Source: an uncultured Candidatus Nitrosopumilus sp. (GTDB lineage Archaea; Thermoproteota; Nitrososphaeria; Nitrososphaerales; Nitrosopumilaceae). Taken from it: a stretch of DNA of 64,000 nt. Below, piece by piece: positions 27,814-36,148 of this stretch. Under the pieces are notes generated by a model. The model was not told the origin of the DNA. It did no database searches and saw nothing but the letters and a program-made list of their open reading frames with translations. A program made the position numbers and the translations under genes. Location: contig CATOSM010000001.1 in NCBI GenBank assembly GCA_951812645.1, positions 1,777,560 to 1,841,559 on the forward strand, written 5' to 3'. Position 1 is the stretch's first letter. The number at the start of each line of letters is the position of its first letter.

Positions 27814-29475
27814 ATGTATTCCATGAGAAAATTGAACACCTTACAATATACGATGTTTATGGTTGCGGCACTTGCCATGCTGGTTGCGGTTCCTTCCGCA
27901 TATGCAGCCACAGTCAATGTGGATGCATCATGTCAGGATGACGATGATGATGGCAGATGCAATGACGGCACGACATTCAAGAATCCTCGTACGGCATTTA
28001 CGGCCGCAAATCGAGGCGATGTCATAGTCATCGCCGATGGCAGATATCTTGACAGTGTGAATGATTACATTGTACTAAACAAACCTATCACACTAAAGTC
28101 TACAAATGGCGACCATGCCCAGGATGACGTGATCTTTAACGGCACCGGAATCCGGATAAACGCAGACAATGTAAAGGTTCAGGGAATCGAGATTGTAGAT
28201 GCGAGATCGCATGGAATATTTGTCGATCCGGCCAGATCCGACATTGTTGTTGAGAACAACTACGTCAACAATACGCACAGACAGGGCATAACAGGCGTTG
28301 GCAGTTCTGGCAATCCGCTATCGGTTGACATAATTGGCAATACCTTTGAGCATATCGGGTACAATGCACCTGATGGTAAAAAGCCGCTGTTTGCAAACGG
28401 CGACAAGGCCTCACAGCATGACATGACTGCGATATACTTTAACTGGCTTGCCAACTCTGAAATATCAGGAAACACGATTGACAAGACAACCTGGTCCGGA
28501 ATAAACCTGGGCAGGGTGACAGGCCTGACAATCTCAGGCAACACAATCTCTGACGTGCCAAAGAACGGAATCCAGATTGCGAAAATCGACAGTGTCAACA
28601 ATACGATATCCGGCAACACCATAACCAATGCAACCTTTGCCGATTCAAAACACAGAGGCGGCGCCTTAATTGCAGACAATCTAAAGGGCGCAATCAGCCT
28701 TTCATCCTCACTTGATACTCTGGTAGAGAATAATGTTATCAGAGACAGCAGAAACGGTGTAATTCTATGTGATGGGGACTGCCATGCGACAACATTCGAG
28801 CCTGACACCTCTTCATATTCGGGCAAGCCCACTGCAAATGTGACAAAGAACACGTTTGTTGACCTGCGCGAAAAACACATCATCAACGCCGTTGCAGACT
28901 ATGTCCTTGTTGCAACGCACAACTATTACGGGACAGCAGCGCCTGACTTTACGGCAATATTGTCCGGCGATATACATTACAATCCATACTATAACGATCC
29001 GGAACTCCAGGTGCTTGTAGATAAAACAGGGACGGTACAAAAGTCAACTGCGGACCTTGACGTGTCACCGGTGTGCTCCATATCCCTTGGAACCTACATC
29101 ATTGACTTTGCAGGCGCAAAATACGGCGCCACGTCCCCTATTGCCCAAAACCAGATCAAGAATGCCGGCAACCAGGATATTGGGTCAATAAAGTTTACCT
29201 CTACCGGATGGCTAAAGCCTGACAAAACTCCCCTTTCCAATGCCGTATCCAGGGTCGGCACCAATGTCGGCGATGCGACATCCTATGCCCCCATCACCGC
29301 TGATCCGAACGGCGTCAACTTTGATGATACCGACTTTATCGGACCAAACACGCTTCCAACCTCGGGATCCTCCGGTTCCGCACAGGTCGGCTTTGTGCTT
29401 GACCTTAGCCGCGTTGCAACGGGCGCCGAGACCACCATCACGGAATCCGTAACCTATTCTGCAAGCTGCAGCTAG
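27814..29475 (+). CDS. Secreted right-handed beta-helix protein (NosD/pectate-lyase-like)
   Basis: The protein has about 553 residues. The ATG at 27814 or 27823 is followed by a signal peptide ending VAVPSAYAA. A calcium-like acidic loop (QDDDDDGRCNDG) follows, then parallel beta-helix coils with repeating motifs such as ISGNTIDKTTWSGINLG, ISGNTISDVPKNGIQI and VENNVIRDSRNGVILCDG. The C-terminal 130 residues form a separate beta domain (CSISLGTYIIDF to VTYSASCS). The gene is clearly richer in G and C than its neighbours and uses codons such as GGC and GCC. With two inverted IS copies around it, transfer is likely. It probably binds or cuts polysaccharide. Confidence 0.8.
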   Translation: MYSMRKLNTLQYTMFMVAALAMLVAVPSAYAATVNVDASCQDDDDDGRCNDGTTFKNPRTAFTAANRGDVIVIADGRYLDSVNDYIVLNKPITLKSTNGDHAQDDVIFNGTGIRINADNVKVQGIEIVDARSHGIFVDPARSDIVVENNYVNNTHRQGITGVGSSGNPLSVDIIGNTFEHIGYNAPDGKKPLFANGDKASQHDMTAIYFNWLANSEISGNTIDKTTWSGINLGRVTGLTISGNTISDVPKNGIQIAKIDSVNNTISGNTITNATFADSKHRGGALIADNLKGAISLSSSLDTLVENNVIRDSRNGVILCDGDCHATTFEPDTSSYSGKPTANVTKNTFVDLREKHIINAVADYVLVATHNYYGTAAPDFTAILSGDIHYNPYYNDPELQVLVDKTGTVQKSTADLDVSPVCSISLGTYIIDFAGAKYGATSPIAQNQIKNAGNQDIGSIKFTSTGWLKPDKTPLSNAVSRVGTNVGDATSYAPITADPNGVNFDDTDFIGPNTLPTSGSSGSAQVGFVLDLSRVATGAETTITESVTYSASCS

Positions 29476-29582
29476 GAATCGGACCGCATGGCCCCAAGGT
29501 ACGGCAGCCATATTTTCCCCTTTACCATGATGTCTGCGGATGCCGCAATATGGTATGTCACGGACTCGCTTGGGAAAAACAT

Positions 29583-30253
29583 AACCGACCCATCCCAATA
29601 CTCTTCAATACATCATGATGCATGTCAGGCAGGACTCATCCCGGATGATTCCCACATTTCTTTTCATACCCTGCTACAGTTCTTCTCAACCAGTACCTGA
29701 GCCAGGCAAGGAAACCTCTCAACGGCAAACCCTGCCTTGCTGTACCAGTTTTGTACTTCCCTGGCACAGCGAATCTGGAATTCTTGCAGGGAATGCAGCA
29801 TCTGATTCCGTGACATCTGCAGGTATCCGATATATGCCGCATCATAGCCCCCCCCTTTTTGCCAGCAACTGATGAATATGGAAAAGGATTCCGTCATAAC
29901 CAATCAAATCCGCACACAGGGAGGGACGGATTTGCCTGCAAAATTTTTTTTCAGTTGATTCATCCTTTTTGCCGCAGTCCTGAGAATCTCAGATATGCAG
30001 TGGATTTTGAACCGTATCTGTCCGGCATGTCTGCCCCCTGCAACCGGTTGCTAGGACACAAAATTCCGTTGATTGTGTTTCTGTCATTGCATCCTGGCCT
30101 GCCAGTTTTGGCATGCTTTGGCAGATGTGATAGAACCGTTCCATTGAATGCCTGGCATTTCTTTGTGAATCATGAAGGATGCATCAGCAGAGTAATTCTT
30201 GGATCCCGATTATCACGAGTTATTTACAAAATGATCGGTTTTAGGATGAGTTG
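29583..30253 (-). mobile_element. Degenerate IS5-like element, copy 2 (module A/A), reversed
   Basis: The right end GGTTTTAGGATGAGTTG (ending 30253) and the preceding 250 bases are the reverse complement of the left part of copy 1. The left side from about 29583 (AATACATCATGATGCATG) matches the 3' end of the copy at 41920. The middle lacks about 200 bases, and the protein (YDAAYIGYLQMSRNQM, FAVERFPCLAQVL) is full of changes. It is a decayed copy in inverse orientation to copy 1 across the beta-helix gene. Confidence 0.75.
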
Positions 30254-30406
30254 TATGTTGCATTAACTGGTTATCAGTTGTTTCATAATTACATTAGACC
30301 ACATTCAGCTTTTGATGGCAATACACCAGCTCAAGCTTGTGGAATTGATGTTAAGGGAGATAACAAATGGATTACGCTGATTCAGAATCCGAGTAAAGAG
30401 AATTAA
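30254..30406 (+). pseudogene. C-terminal fragment of a DDE integrase-type transposase
   Basis: Directly after the IS end the frame reads ALTGYQLFHNYIRPHSAFDG, then NTPAQACGIDVKGDNKWITL and QNPSKEN before the stop. The N-Y-x-R-P-H-x-x-x-x-x-x-T-P-A pattern is the end of rve-type (IS6/IS3-like) transposases. Its 5' part is absent, probably removed when the IS5-like copy inserted. It converges with the toxin gene by four bases. Confidence 0.75.
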
Positions 30407-30678
30407 AACTGCTTGTGTTTTTTATGTTGTTCCAGACCTTGAGTGTTGACTGAAATAATGTACACTTTTTCATCATCTGCTACAACTTTGTAGTTCACAG
30501 GTATTTGCATGGTTTCTACACTATTATCGTATTCATCAATGATATCATATTCAAATTCTTCCGTAATGTTTGCATTATGAAGTATGTAATCTACATACTC
30601 CATTACAAATTTTCTTGCATCACTTTCCAGATTCATAAATTGGATGAAGAACTTTTTAGTGAATGATACTTTCCACAA
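30403..30678 (-). CDS. RelE/ParE-like toxin of a type II toxin-antitoxin pair
   Basis: This 91-residue basic protein begins MWKVSFTKKFFIQFMNL and has NYKVVADDEKVYIISVNTQGLEQHKKH near the end. This fits the RelE/ParE fold (two helices then a four-strand sheet with a late His/Lys-rich tail). RelE-type toxins cut mRNA on the ribosome, while ParE types poison gyrase. Which applies is not clear, though archaea with topoisomerase VI favour the RelE type. The upstream partner overlaps by 23 bases. Confidence 0.65.
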   Translation of the reverse strand: MWKVSFTKKFFIQFMNLESDARKFVMEYVDYILHNANITEEFEYDIIDEYDNSVETMQIPVNYKVVADDEKVYIISVNTQGLEQHKKHKQF

Positions 30679-30844
30679 GTTCGTGTGTTCCTTTCAATAA
30701 CTCTTTACCTTCAAGGAATGATCCCTCGAAAGTGGTTTCAATATTGCTTTGTTCTAGGTCTTGTGTGAATTGCTTCTGTTCTTCGATTTGCTCTTGTGTA
30801 AACACAAGTTTTATTATACCTTGAGAATTTAGTTGCTTATTCAC
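30656..30844 (-). CDS. Putative antitoxin partner of the RelE-like toxin
   Basis: This 62-residue acidic protein is rich in Glu and Gln (TQEQIEEQKQFTQDLEQSN) and lacks an obvious DNA-binding N terminus. A short strand at the start (GIIKLVFTQ) is followed by a long helix, the usual build of a toxin-wrapping antitoxin. The order antitoxin then toxin, with overlapping reading frames, is typical. The pair lies between an IS scar and radA. Confidence 0.6.
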   Translation of the reverse strand: MNKQLNSQGIIKLVFTQEQIEEQKQFTQDLEQSNIETTFEGSFLEGKELLKGTHELVESIIH

Positions 30845-31074
30845 GCTAAAATCTGACTGATTCTATATTTAAATTTTGATAATTTATTGATCCGAAATAA
30901 GAAAAAATAATTAAAAATTGACAAGAATTTGGTAAAAATCTAAATTATATGAAATAATTAGGCTGTCCTATCTATATTGGAAAAAAGGGTATGGCACAGC
31001 CCAAAATTTCTATCAATCGATTCTTTACGCCTGAATTGTCAACCGTAGGTTTGACGGAACCCTTAAACAATAAC

Positions 31075-31106
31075 CTTATAAAGTACTACTACCGTACTAT
31101 ACGGTA
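31075..31106 (+). promoter_or_regulatory. radA promoter with 7-bp inverted repeat at the start site
   Basis: CTTATAAAG at 31075-31083 is a good archaeal TATA box, and the radA ATG is at 31106, about 25 bases on, so the message is probably leaderless. Between them TACCGTA-cta-TACGGTA (31090-31106) is a perfect 7-bp inverted repeat whose last base is the A of the ATG. A repressor bound there would cover the transcription start. Confidence 0.6.
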
Positions 31107-32239
31107 TGGTAGAAGATTTAAGATTAGATAGTTTAGAGGGCGTAGGCCCTGTAACTACAAGAAAATTATCCGATGCAGGTGTCCACAACGTCATGGACCT
31201 CATCGTTAGAGGTCCTGTTGAAATTGCAGAAATTACTGGAATGGAAAAGGATACTGCTGAAAAAATTGTCAATAAAGCCCGTCAACATTTAGTTGAGGGT
31301 GGATTAATTGCCAAAGATTTTGTTAGTGCAAGTGAGATTTACAAGTACAGACAAAGTATTGGTAAAATTACCACTGGTACTAATTGTTTAGACACTCTAT
31401 TTGATGGTGGCATTGAGACTCAAGCTCTGACCGAAGTTTATGGAGAATTCGGTTGTGGCAAAACACAATTTGCCCATACAATGTCTGTAATGGTTCAAAA
31501 AACCAAAGAAGAAGGTGGTCTTGAAGGCTCTGTCTTGTACATTGATACTGAAAATACTTTCAGACCTGAAAGAATTGTAGCAATCGCACAAGCTCATGAT
31601 ATGGATCCTGAAAAAGTTTTAGATAACATCATAGTTGCTCGTGCATACAATAGTGCACATCAAGTATTGATTTTAGAAGAGGCTGGTCCTGTAATTGAAG
31701 AAAACAATGTTAAACTCATTGTTGCAGATTCTGCAGTTGGATTATTCCGTGCTGAATATCTTGGTAGAGGGACATTGTCTGTTAGACAACAAAAATTAAA
31801 TCACTTTGTACATTTGTTGTCTAGAATTGCAGAAACATACAACTGTGCTGCAATCGCAACAAACCAAGTTATGGCATCACCTGATGTCTTCTTTGGAGAT
31901 CCAACTCGTCCAATTGGTGGCAATGTAGTTGCACACACGAGTACCTACAGAATTTACTTTAAAAAATCTGGTAAGAAAAGAATTGCCAGAATGGTAGATA
32001 GTCCTCATCATCCTGAAGAGGAAGTAATCTTTGCTCTTGGCGAAGCAGGTATAGTTGATCCTGAAGAAGTCGAGAAAAAGAAAAGAAAGACTACAAAAAA
32101 GGCAACTACCAAAAAGGCAAAAGATACTGAGGTAGAGGCTACGGTAGAAACACCTGAGGTAGAGGCTACGGTAGAAACACCTGAGGTAGAGGCTACGGTA
32201 GAAATCGAATCAGATGATCTCGATCCTGTAGAAGAGTAA
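31106..32239 (+). CDS. radA: DNA repair and recombination protein RadA
   Basis: RadA is the archaeal RecA/Rad51 recombinase that forms filaments on single-stranded DNA and swaps strands. The N-terminal helix-hairpin-helix domain covers about residues 8-60. The polymerisation motif region follows (DFVSASEIY), then Walker A GEFGCGKT at 113-120 and Walker B VKLIVADSAV. Loops L1/L2 include RAEYLGRGTLSVRQQKLN and NQVMASPDVFFGD. The core is complete at about residue 315. After it there is an unusual 60-residue lysine-rich then acidic tail with a 9-residue repeat. It is a core gene lying between accessory segments. Confidence 0.96.
   Translation: MVEDLRLDSLEGVGPVTTRKLSDAGVHNVMDLIVRGPVEIAEITGMEKDTAEKIVNKARQHLVEGGLIAKDFVSASEIYKYRQSIGKITTGTNCLDTLFDGGIETQALTEVYGEFGCGKTQFAHTMSVMVQKTKEEGGLEGSVLYIDTENTFRPERIVAIAQAHDMDPEKVLDNIIVARAYNSAHQVLILEEAGPVIEENNVKLIVADSAVGLFRAEYLGRGTLSVRQQKLNHFVHLLSRIAETYNCAAIATNQVMASPDVFFGDPTRPIGGNVVAHTSTYRIYFKKSGKKRIARMVDSPHHPEEEVIFALGEAGIVDPEEVEKKKRKTTKKATTKKAKDTEVEATVETPEVEATVETPEVEATVEIESDDLDPVEE
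32129..32204 (+). repeat. 27-bp tandem repeat in the radA tail
   Basis: The unit encodes EVEATVETP. Copies at 32129-32155 and 32156-32182 are identical, and a third partial copy spans 32183-32204. Exact identity suggests recent slippage or unequal crossing over, so the tail length may vary between strains. Confidence 0.88.
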
Positions 32240-32297
32240 TCTTTACTCTTTCTCTTCTTTTGTAATCTTTGAATACTCCTTTGATTGGGTTTTTTAC

Positions 32298-32912
32298 ATG
32301 GCCCAAATCAAATGTGTTCTTTTTGATATTGGAGGAGTGTTGGTAGATTGGCACATGTCATGGATTACCAAAGAAATTTCAGATAGATTTGAGATTTCAG
32401 AACAAAAAATAATTGATGCGTTTGATAAATATCTGAATCAACTTGATTCAGGAAAAATAGAAGAACCTCATTTTTGGAAACTTGTTGCAGATTATGCTGA
32501 TTCTTCTTTATTACAAAATAATTCTGAACCATTATGGAATACATACTTTAGAAAAAATGCTAAACCAAATCAAAAAATAAAAGATCTTAGCACTACACTC
32601 AAAAACAATGGGTCTGCTATTGGAATAATATCCAATATCGAAAAAGTAACCCATGATGTTGTTGAAGATTGGAATATGTTGGAACATTTTGAGCATAAAT
32701 TCATGTCGTATCAAATTGGATATTCAAAACCTGATTCTAGAATTTATCAACATGTCATCAAACAGCTTTCTTTTGATGAATCTGAAATGTTGTTTATTGA
32801 TGATAAGATATCTAATGCGGAATCTGCACAACAATGTGGGATCTCATCAATTCAATTTACTGGACTAGATGATCTAAAATCCTCATTAGAAAAATTCAAT
32901 CTGAAAGTTTAG
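32298..32912 (+). CDS. HAD-superfamily hydrolase
   Basis: This 204-residue protein has CVLFDIGGVLVDW at the start, although HAD motif I is normally DxDx and here reads D-I-G-G. Later come GIISNIEKV (motif II), the lysine of IGYSKPDSRIY (motif III) and MLFIDDKISNAESA (motif IV). The second Asp of motif I is replaced by Gly, as in many YihX-like phosphatases with DxGGV. The cap is helical. The substrate is unknown, probably a small phosphate ester. Confidence 0.85.
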   Translation: MAQIKCVLFDIGGVLVDWHMSWITKEISDRFEISEQKIIDAFDKYLNQLDSGKIEEPHFWKLVADYADSSLLQNNSEPLWNTYFRKNAKPNQKIKDLSTTLKNNGSAIGIISNIEKVTHDVVEDWNMLEHFEHKFMSYQIGYSKPDSRIYQHVIKQLSFDESEMLFIDDKISNAESAQQCGISSIQFTGLDDLKSSLEKFNLKV

Positions 32913-32973
32913 CCCCAATTTCATCGTATATTTTGATTAAATTAAATATAATTCAAAATATAGGAAAAACTCG

Positions 32974-34029
32974 ATGACTGATCTTTACAGATTACTTCCT
33001 GAAGAGATGGAAGAACTTGTAATCGATATGGGTTATCCTAGATATAGAGCAGATCAAATTCTGCTTCCGTTATACTACAAATTCCCAAAAGATCTTAATG
33101 ATATACCACAATTGCCAAAAAAATTGAGAGAAGAATTAGCTGAAGCAGGATACACGGTTGGCTCTGCGCAAGAAACTCACCGTGTTGTAAGTGACGATGG
33201 CAATACGACAAAACTGTTACTTAATTTAGATAATAACAAAGCTGTAGAAGCTGTTCTAATGCAGTACGATCCTTCTAAAATTGGAGGACATCCACGTTCT
33301 ACAATCTGTGTTTCTACCCAAATTGGCTGTGCTATGGGATGTGTATTTTGTGCAACTGGGCAGATGGGTTTTGAAACAAATCTGAAAGCAGAACATATCG
33401 TATCTCAGGTGATTCATTTTGCAGAAATATTGCAAGAGCGAGGAGAACATGTGACAAATTTGGTTTTCATGGGAATGGGTGAACCAATGGCAAATTATGA
33501 TGAAATGATTAGGGCTGTAAAAATTCTGACACATGACAGAGGGTTCGGGTTAGGTCAAAGACACATTACTATTTCTACAATTGGAATTAAATCTGGAATT
33601 GAAAAACTTGCTGAGGAAAATCTACAAATCGGACTGGCAATTTCTCTTCATGCTCCAAACAATGAATTGAGAAAAGAATTAGTTCCTACTGCTGTTCCAA
33701 ATTCTGTTGAAGAAATAATTGAATCTGGGGGAAATTATTTTAAAAAAACTGGCCGTCGTGTCACTTTTGAATATGCACTGATGGCTGGCGTAAATGATTC
33801 CCCTGAGACTGCAACAGAGTTGGCAAAATTACTCAAAGGCAATGGTTCCCATGTCAATCTTATCCCAATCAATCCCACTGCTGGTGATTTTAAGCGTCCT
33901 TCAGAAACAGACGTGTCCGAATTTGAACAAATTTTGTCTCGTGCTGGCGTAAACTGTACTGTTAGGGTTGAAAAGGGTGCAGAGATTTCAGCCGCATGTG
34001 GTCAGCTCAGAACTGATCTTGCTGGCTAA
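32974..34029 (+). CDS. rlmN: RlmN-type radical SAM methyltransferase (23S rRNA/tRNA A2 methylation)
   Basis: RlmN methylates C2 of an adenosine in 23S rRNA and some tRNAs through a protein-bound methyl group. The cluster motif is CAMGCVFC in TQIGCAMGCVFCATG, the second catalytic cysteine is in SAACGQLR near the end, and GMGEPMANYDEM and LIPINPTAGDFKRP are family marks. The length of 351 residues is normal. The family is mainly bacterial, so acquisition from bacteria is likely, but base composition matches the surroundings. Confidence 0.9.
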   Translation: MTDLYRLLPEEMEELVIDMGYPRYRADQILLPLYYKFPKDLNDIPQLPKKLREELAEAGYTVGSAQETHRVVSDDGNTTKLLLNLDNNKAVEAVLMQYDPSKIGGHPRSTICVSTQIGCAMGCVFCATGQMGFETNLKAEHIVSQVIHFAEILQERGEHVTNLVFMGMGEPMANYDEMIRAVKILTHDRGFGLGQRHITISTIGIKSGIEKLAEENLQIGLAISLHAPNNELRKELVPTAVPNSVEEIIESGGNYFKKTGRRVTFEYALMAGVNDSPETATELAKLLKGNGSHVNLIPINPTAGDFKRPSETDVSEFEQILSRAGVNCTVRVEKGAEISAACGQLRTDLAG

Positions 34030-34115
34030 TCTTCGATATCCTTTCTAAGTCTTAAAATAGGGCTTTAATCAGTTGTTTTCACCATATCTATTTAATAGAA
34101 TTGTCATATTTACGT

Positions 34116-35620
34116 ATGGTTAGTCCCACATACAAGAAATTATTTAATGCGTGTGATACGTTGGCACCAAGATTCAAACACATATTGCTTTTAGTACCAG
34201 ATAACGAAAATATATCATCTGTATCACTTTTTGATAAAAATAAAAAAGAGTTACTGCAGATTTACAAGAATGAAAAATATCCCAAAGCAACAATTTCTCA
34301 AGCAATCAAACATGCTCGTGATTTAGGAATTCTTCAGAGATGTGACGATATATCCATTCCAGAATGGTTTAAGAATCTTAACACAGTATCGTATTGGCAA
34401 TCTCAAATTCGTGGAAGCAAAGTGAAGAACACATCAAAAAATATTGTTAGTACAAAATCCCAATATCTATATCATCTATGGAATTTCAACAAGTGGTTAT
34501 CAAAAAAAAGCATTTACAATCAATACATTTCAAGGAACGCTAGAAAATACATTTGTTCAAAAAGCAGAAGAAAAACAGTTTAAAAATATTGAGAATTTAT
34601 TTGAAATACTAGAACAACCGTTTGCAGATCAAAAAAAACATAACTCGAATAATAAAACAATATCTTTTAGATGATATACATACAAAGAAAAAAGCATCAT
34701 ATATTGTAGTGATTAAGAGTGCAATAATATCATATTTTGAGAAAAATGAGCAACCAATACAGGTTCTATTCAATCCAAAAACAGTATACGACAATGAAAT
34801 TGATTATGAACAAAGCATGTCTCTTTCTGAATTTATGGAATTTCTCACTACTGGAAAACCCTCAATAACTGAAAAGACACTGTTTTTATGTAAATTCCAT
34901 AGAGGATTAGATGTATCAACACTTGTAGGTAGATTCAACTATGAAGCATGGGAACAAGTTGTTAAATGGTTTGGATCTGATGATCATAATTCCTGGAATC
35001 TTGAAAAATGTCCTGTACCGATATCTCTTATGCGCATCAAAACTGATTTCAAACATGTCGGTTTTCTTGACAGAGACGCAATTTATGAATTACAAAGGTA
35101 TCTTGATTATAGAAAAACAAAGACAAAACAAAATATGGAATATGGAAAACCCCTTTTTGTGAACAAGTTTGGAAGGCCAATAACTGTTGCTTGGGTATTT
35201 GAGAGTTTTTCACGTGTTGCAAAAAGAGCTGGAATTCAAAAATTCGTAAAAATAAATGGCAGAAAACAATACAAAATGGATTCTCATGAACTTCGCGATT
35301 TGTTAAAATCCACATTAATTGATTCTGGATGCAGAATAGATGTTGCAGATCATGTGATAGGTCATATGCCAAAAGTTAGTTATGAAAAACAGGCAAAACT
35401 ATATCCTGAGACTCTTAGAAAAGAATACTCTAAAGCTTCTAAACGACTTAACATATTTACAAAATTTTCAAATATTGTTTCCGGAAATGATGATTCAGAT
35501 TCTTTAAAGATTGAACTCAATGATGCCTTGCCAAAACTCAAATCAAAAGAAATTGCAGATCAAAATAAAGATTCCATACTTACGAGACATGAATCATTTC
35601 TCAAACAACAAGCAGGATGA
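34116..35620 (+). pseudogene. Tyrosine recombinase/integrase with two +1 frame changes at A8 runs
   Basis: Three consecutive frames join into one protein of about 500 residues. The first ends in YLYHLWNFNKWLSKK, where the frame changes at A8 (34502-34509). The second contains AFTINTFQGTLENTFVQKAE and changes at A8 (34631-34638). The third carries the catalytic half, with LCKFHRGLDVSTL (first Arg), SHELRDLLKSTL (HxLR), VIGHMPKVSYEKQA (His) and LYPETLRKEY (Tyr). With A7 at both sites the gene would be intact. The N terminus resembles archaeal (SSV/pNOB8-type) integrases. An adjacent tRNA and att-like repeat support an integration role. ATG 34116 is preferred to TTG 34101. Confidence 0.8.
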
Positions 35621-35901
35621 TGTCAGCACCTGGCGGTATTCTAAACAGCATGACAGACAATTCTCATTCCTTTGATGCAGGACAAAACATAATGTCAAAC
35701 CCTCACACGCAGCAGGAATTTCTACAACAGCATCAACAGGAGCAGTTTGGTAATGGATTCCGAAATCTACCTGCAGACAAGCAGGCAAGATTTAATGATG
35801 GAATAATGAATCAAGTAAAACAAAACCCCAATGCAGCAGGACACATGCTTGAAGGGGTTAGAAACAGTGGAGATGGTTCTGAAAATAATCCTTATGCCTG
35901 A
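35617..35901 (+). CDS. Hypothetical glutamine/asparagine-rich small protein
   Basis: This 94-residue protein is rich in Gln, Asn and Gly (HTQQEFLQQHQQEQFGNGF) and was not recognised. Its start overlaps the integrase stop by four bases (ATGA), so it should be translated together with the integrase catalytic part. The coupling suggests an accessory role in integration or excision, such as a directionality factor, but this is only inference. Confidence 0.55.
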   Translation: MMSAPGGILNSMTDNSHSFDAGQNIMSNPHTQQEFLQQHQQEQFGNGFRNLPADKQARFNDGIMNQVKQNPNAAGHMLEGVRNSGDGSENNPYA

Positions 35902-35945
35902 AAATGAACACAAATTTTTTAAAGATAAACAATATGTCATATAAT

Positions 35946-35960
35946 GAGTTTCAAACGAAT
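35946..35960 (+). repeat. Att-like 15-bp copy of the tRNA anticodon arm
   Basis: GAGTTTCAAACGAAT occurs here and again at 36034-36048 inside the tRNA on the same strand, 88 bases apart. In the tRNA it covers the anticodon loop and the 5' strand of its stem. The position between the integrase operon and the tRNA fits the recombination core of an integrated element. Confidence 0.55.
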
Positions 35961-36000
35961 TTTCCTAGTGCTAGACTAGCCATTTTTTATTATTTTGATG

Positions 36001-36074
36001 TGGACTGGTTGGGATTTGAACCCAAGACCATTCGAGTTTCAAACGAATGTTCTGCCATGCTAAACTACCAGTCC
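36001..36074 (-). tRNA. tRNA with GAA anticodon (tRNA-Phe-like)
   Basis: The 74-base gene folds as acceptor GGACTGG/CCAGTCC with discriminator A. The D-arm is GTTT/GAAC with GG in the loop, the anticodon arm is TTCGT/TCGAA around TTGAAAC, and the T-arm is TTGGG-TTCAAAT-CCCAA. The loop gives anticodon GAA (Phe). The 31-39 pair is T-T, a mismatch. No CCA is encoded. The isotype is less certain than the existence of the gene because the acceptor stem is not one I recall for archaeal tRNA-Phe. Confidence 0.8.
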
Positions 36075-36148
36075 ACGACATGTTTTGTATTATTTATTAT
36101 ATGAGGTTTACAATATAACTTTATATCATTGTATATTATAGAAAACGT

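Noticed and set aside
28260-28886. A 208-residue minus-strand frame
   Set aside because: It is opposite the beta-helix gene, whose signal peptide and repeating coils show that the plus strand is the coding one. The long antisense frame follows from its GC-richer third positions.
26628-30253. Target-site duplication around the IS-cargo-IS unit
   Set aside because: The flanks (TCTCT on the left, TATGT on the right) do not match, so no duplication is claimed.
35904-36104. A 66-residue plus-strand frame
   Set aside because: It runs straight through the tRNA gene and the att-like repeat, which explain the sequence better.
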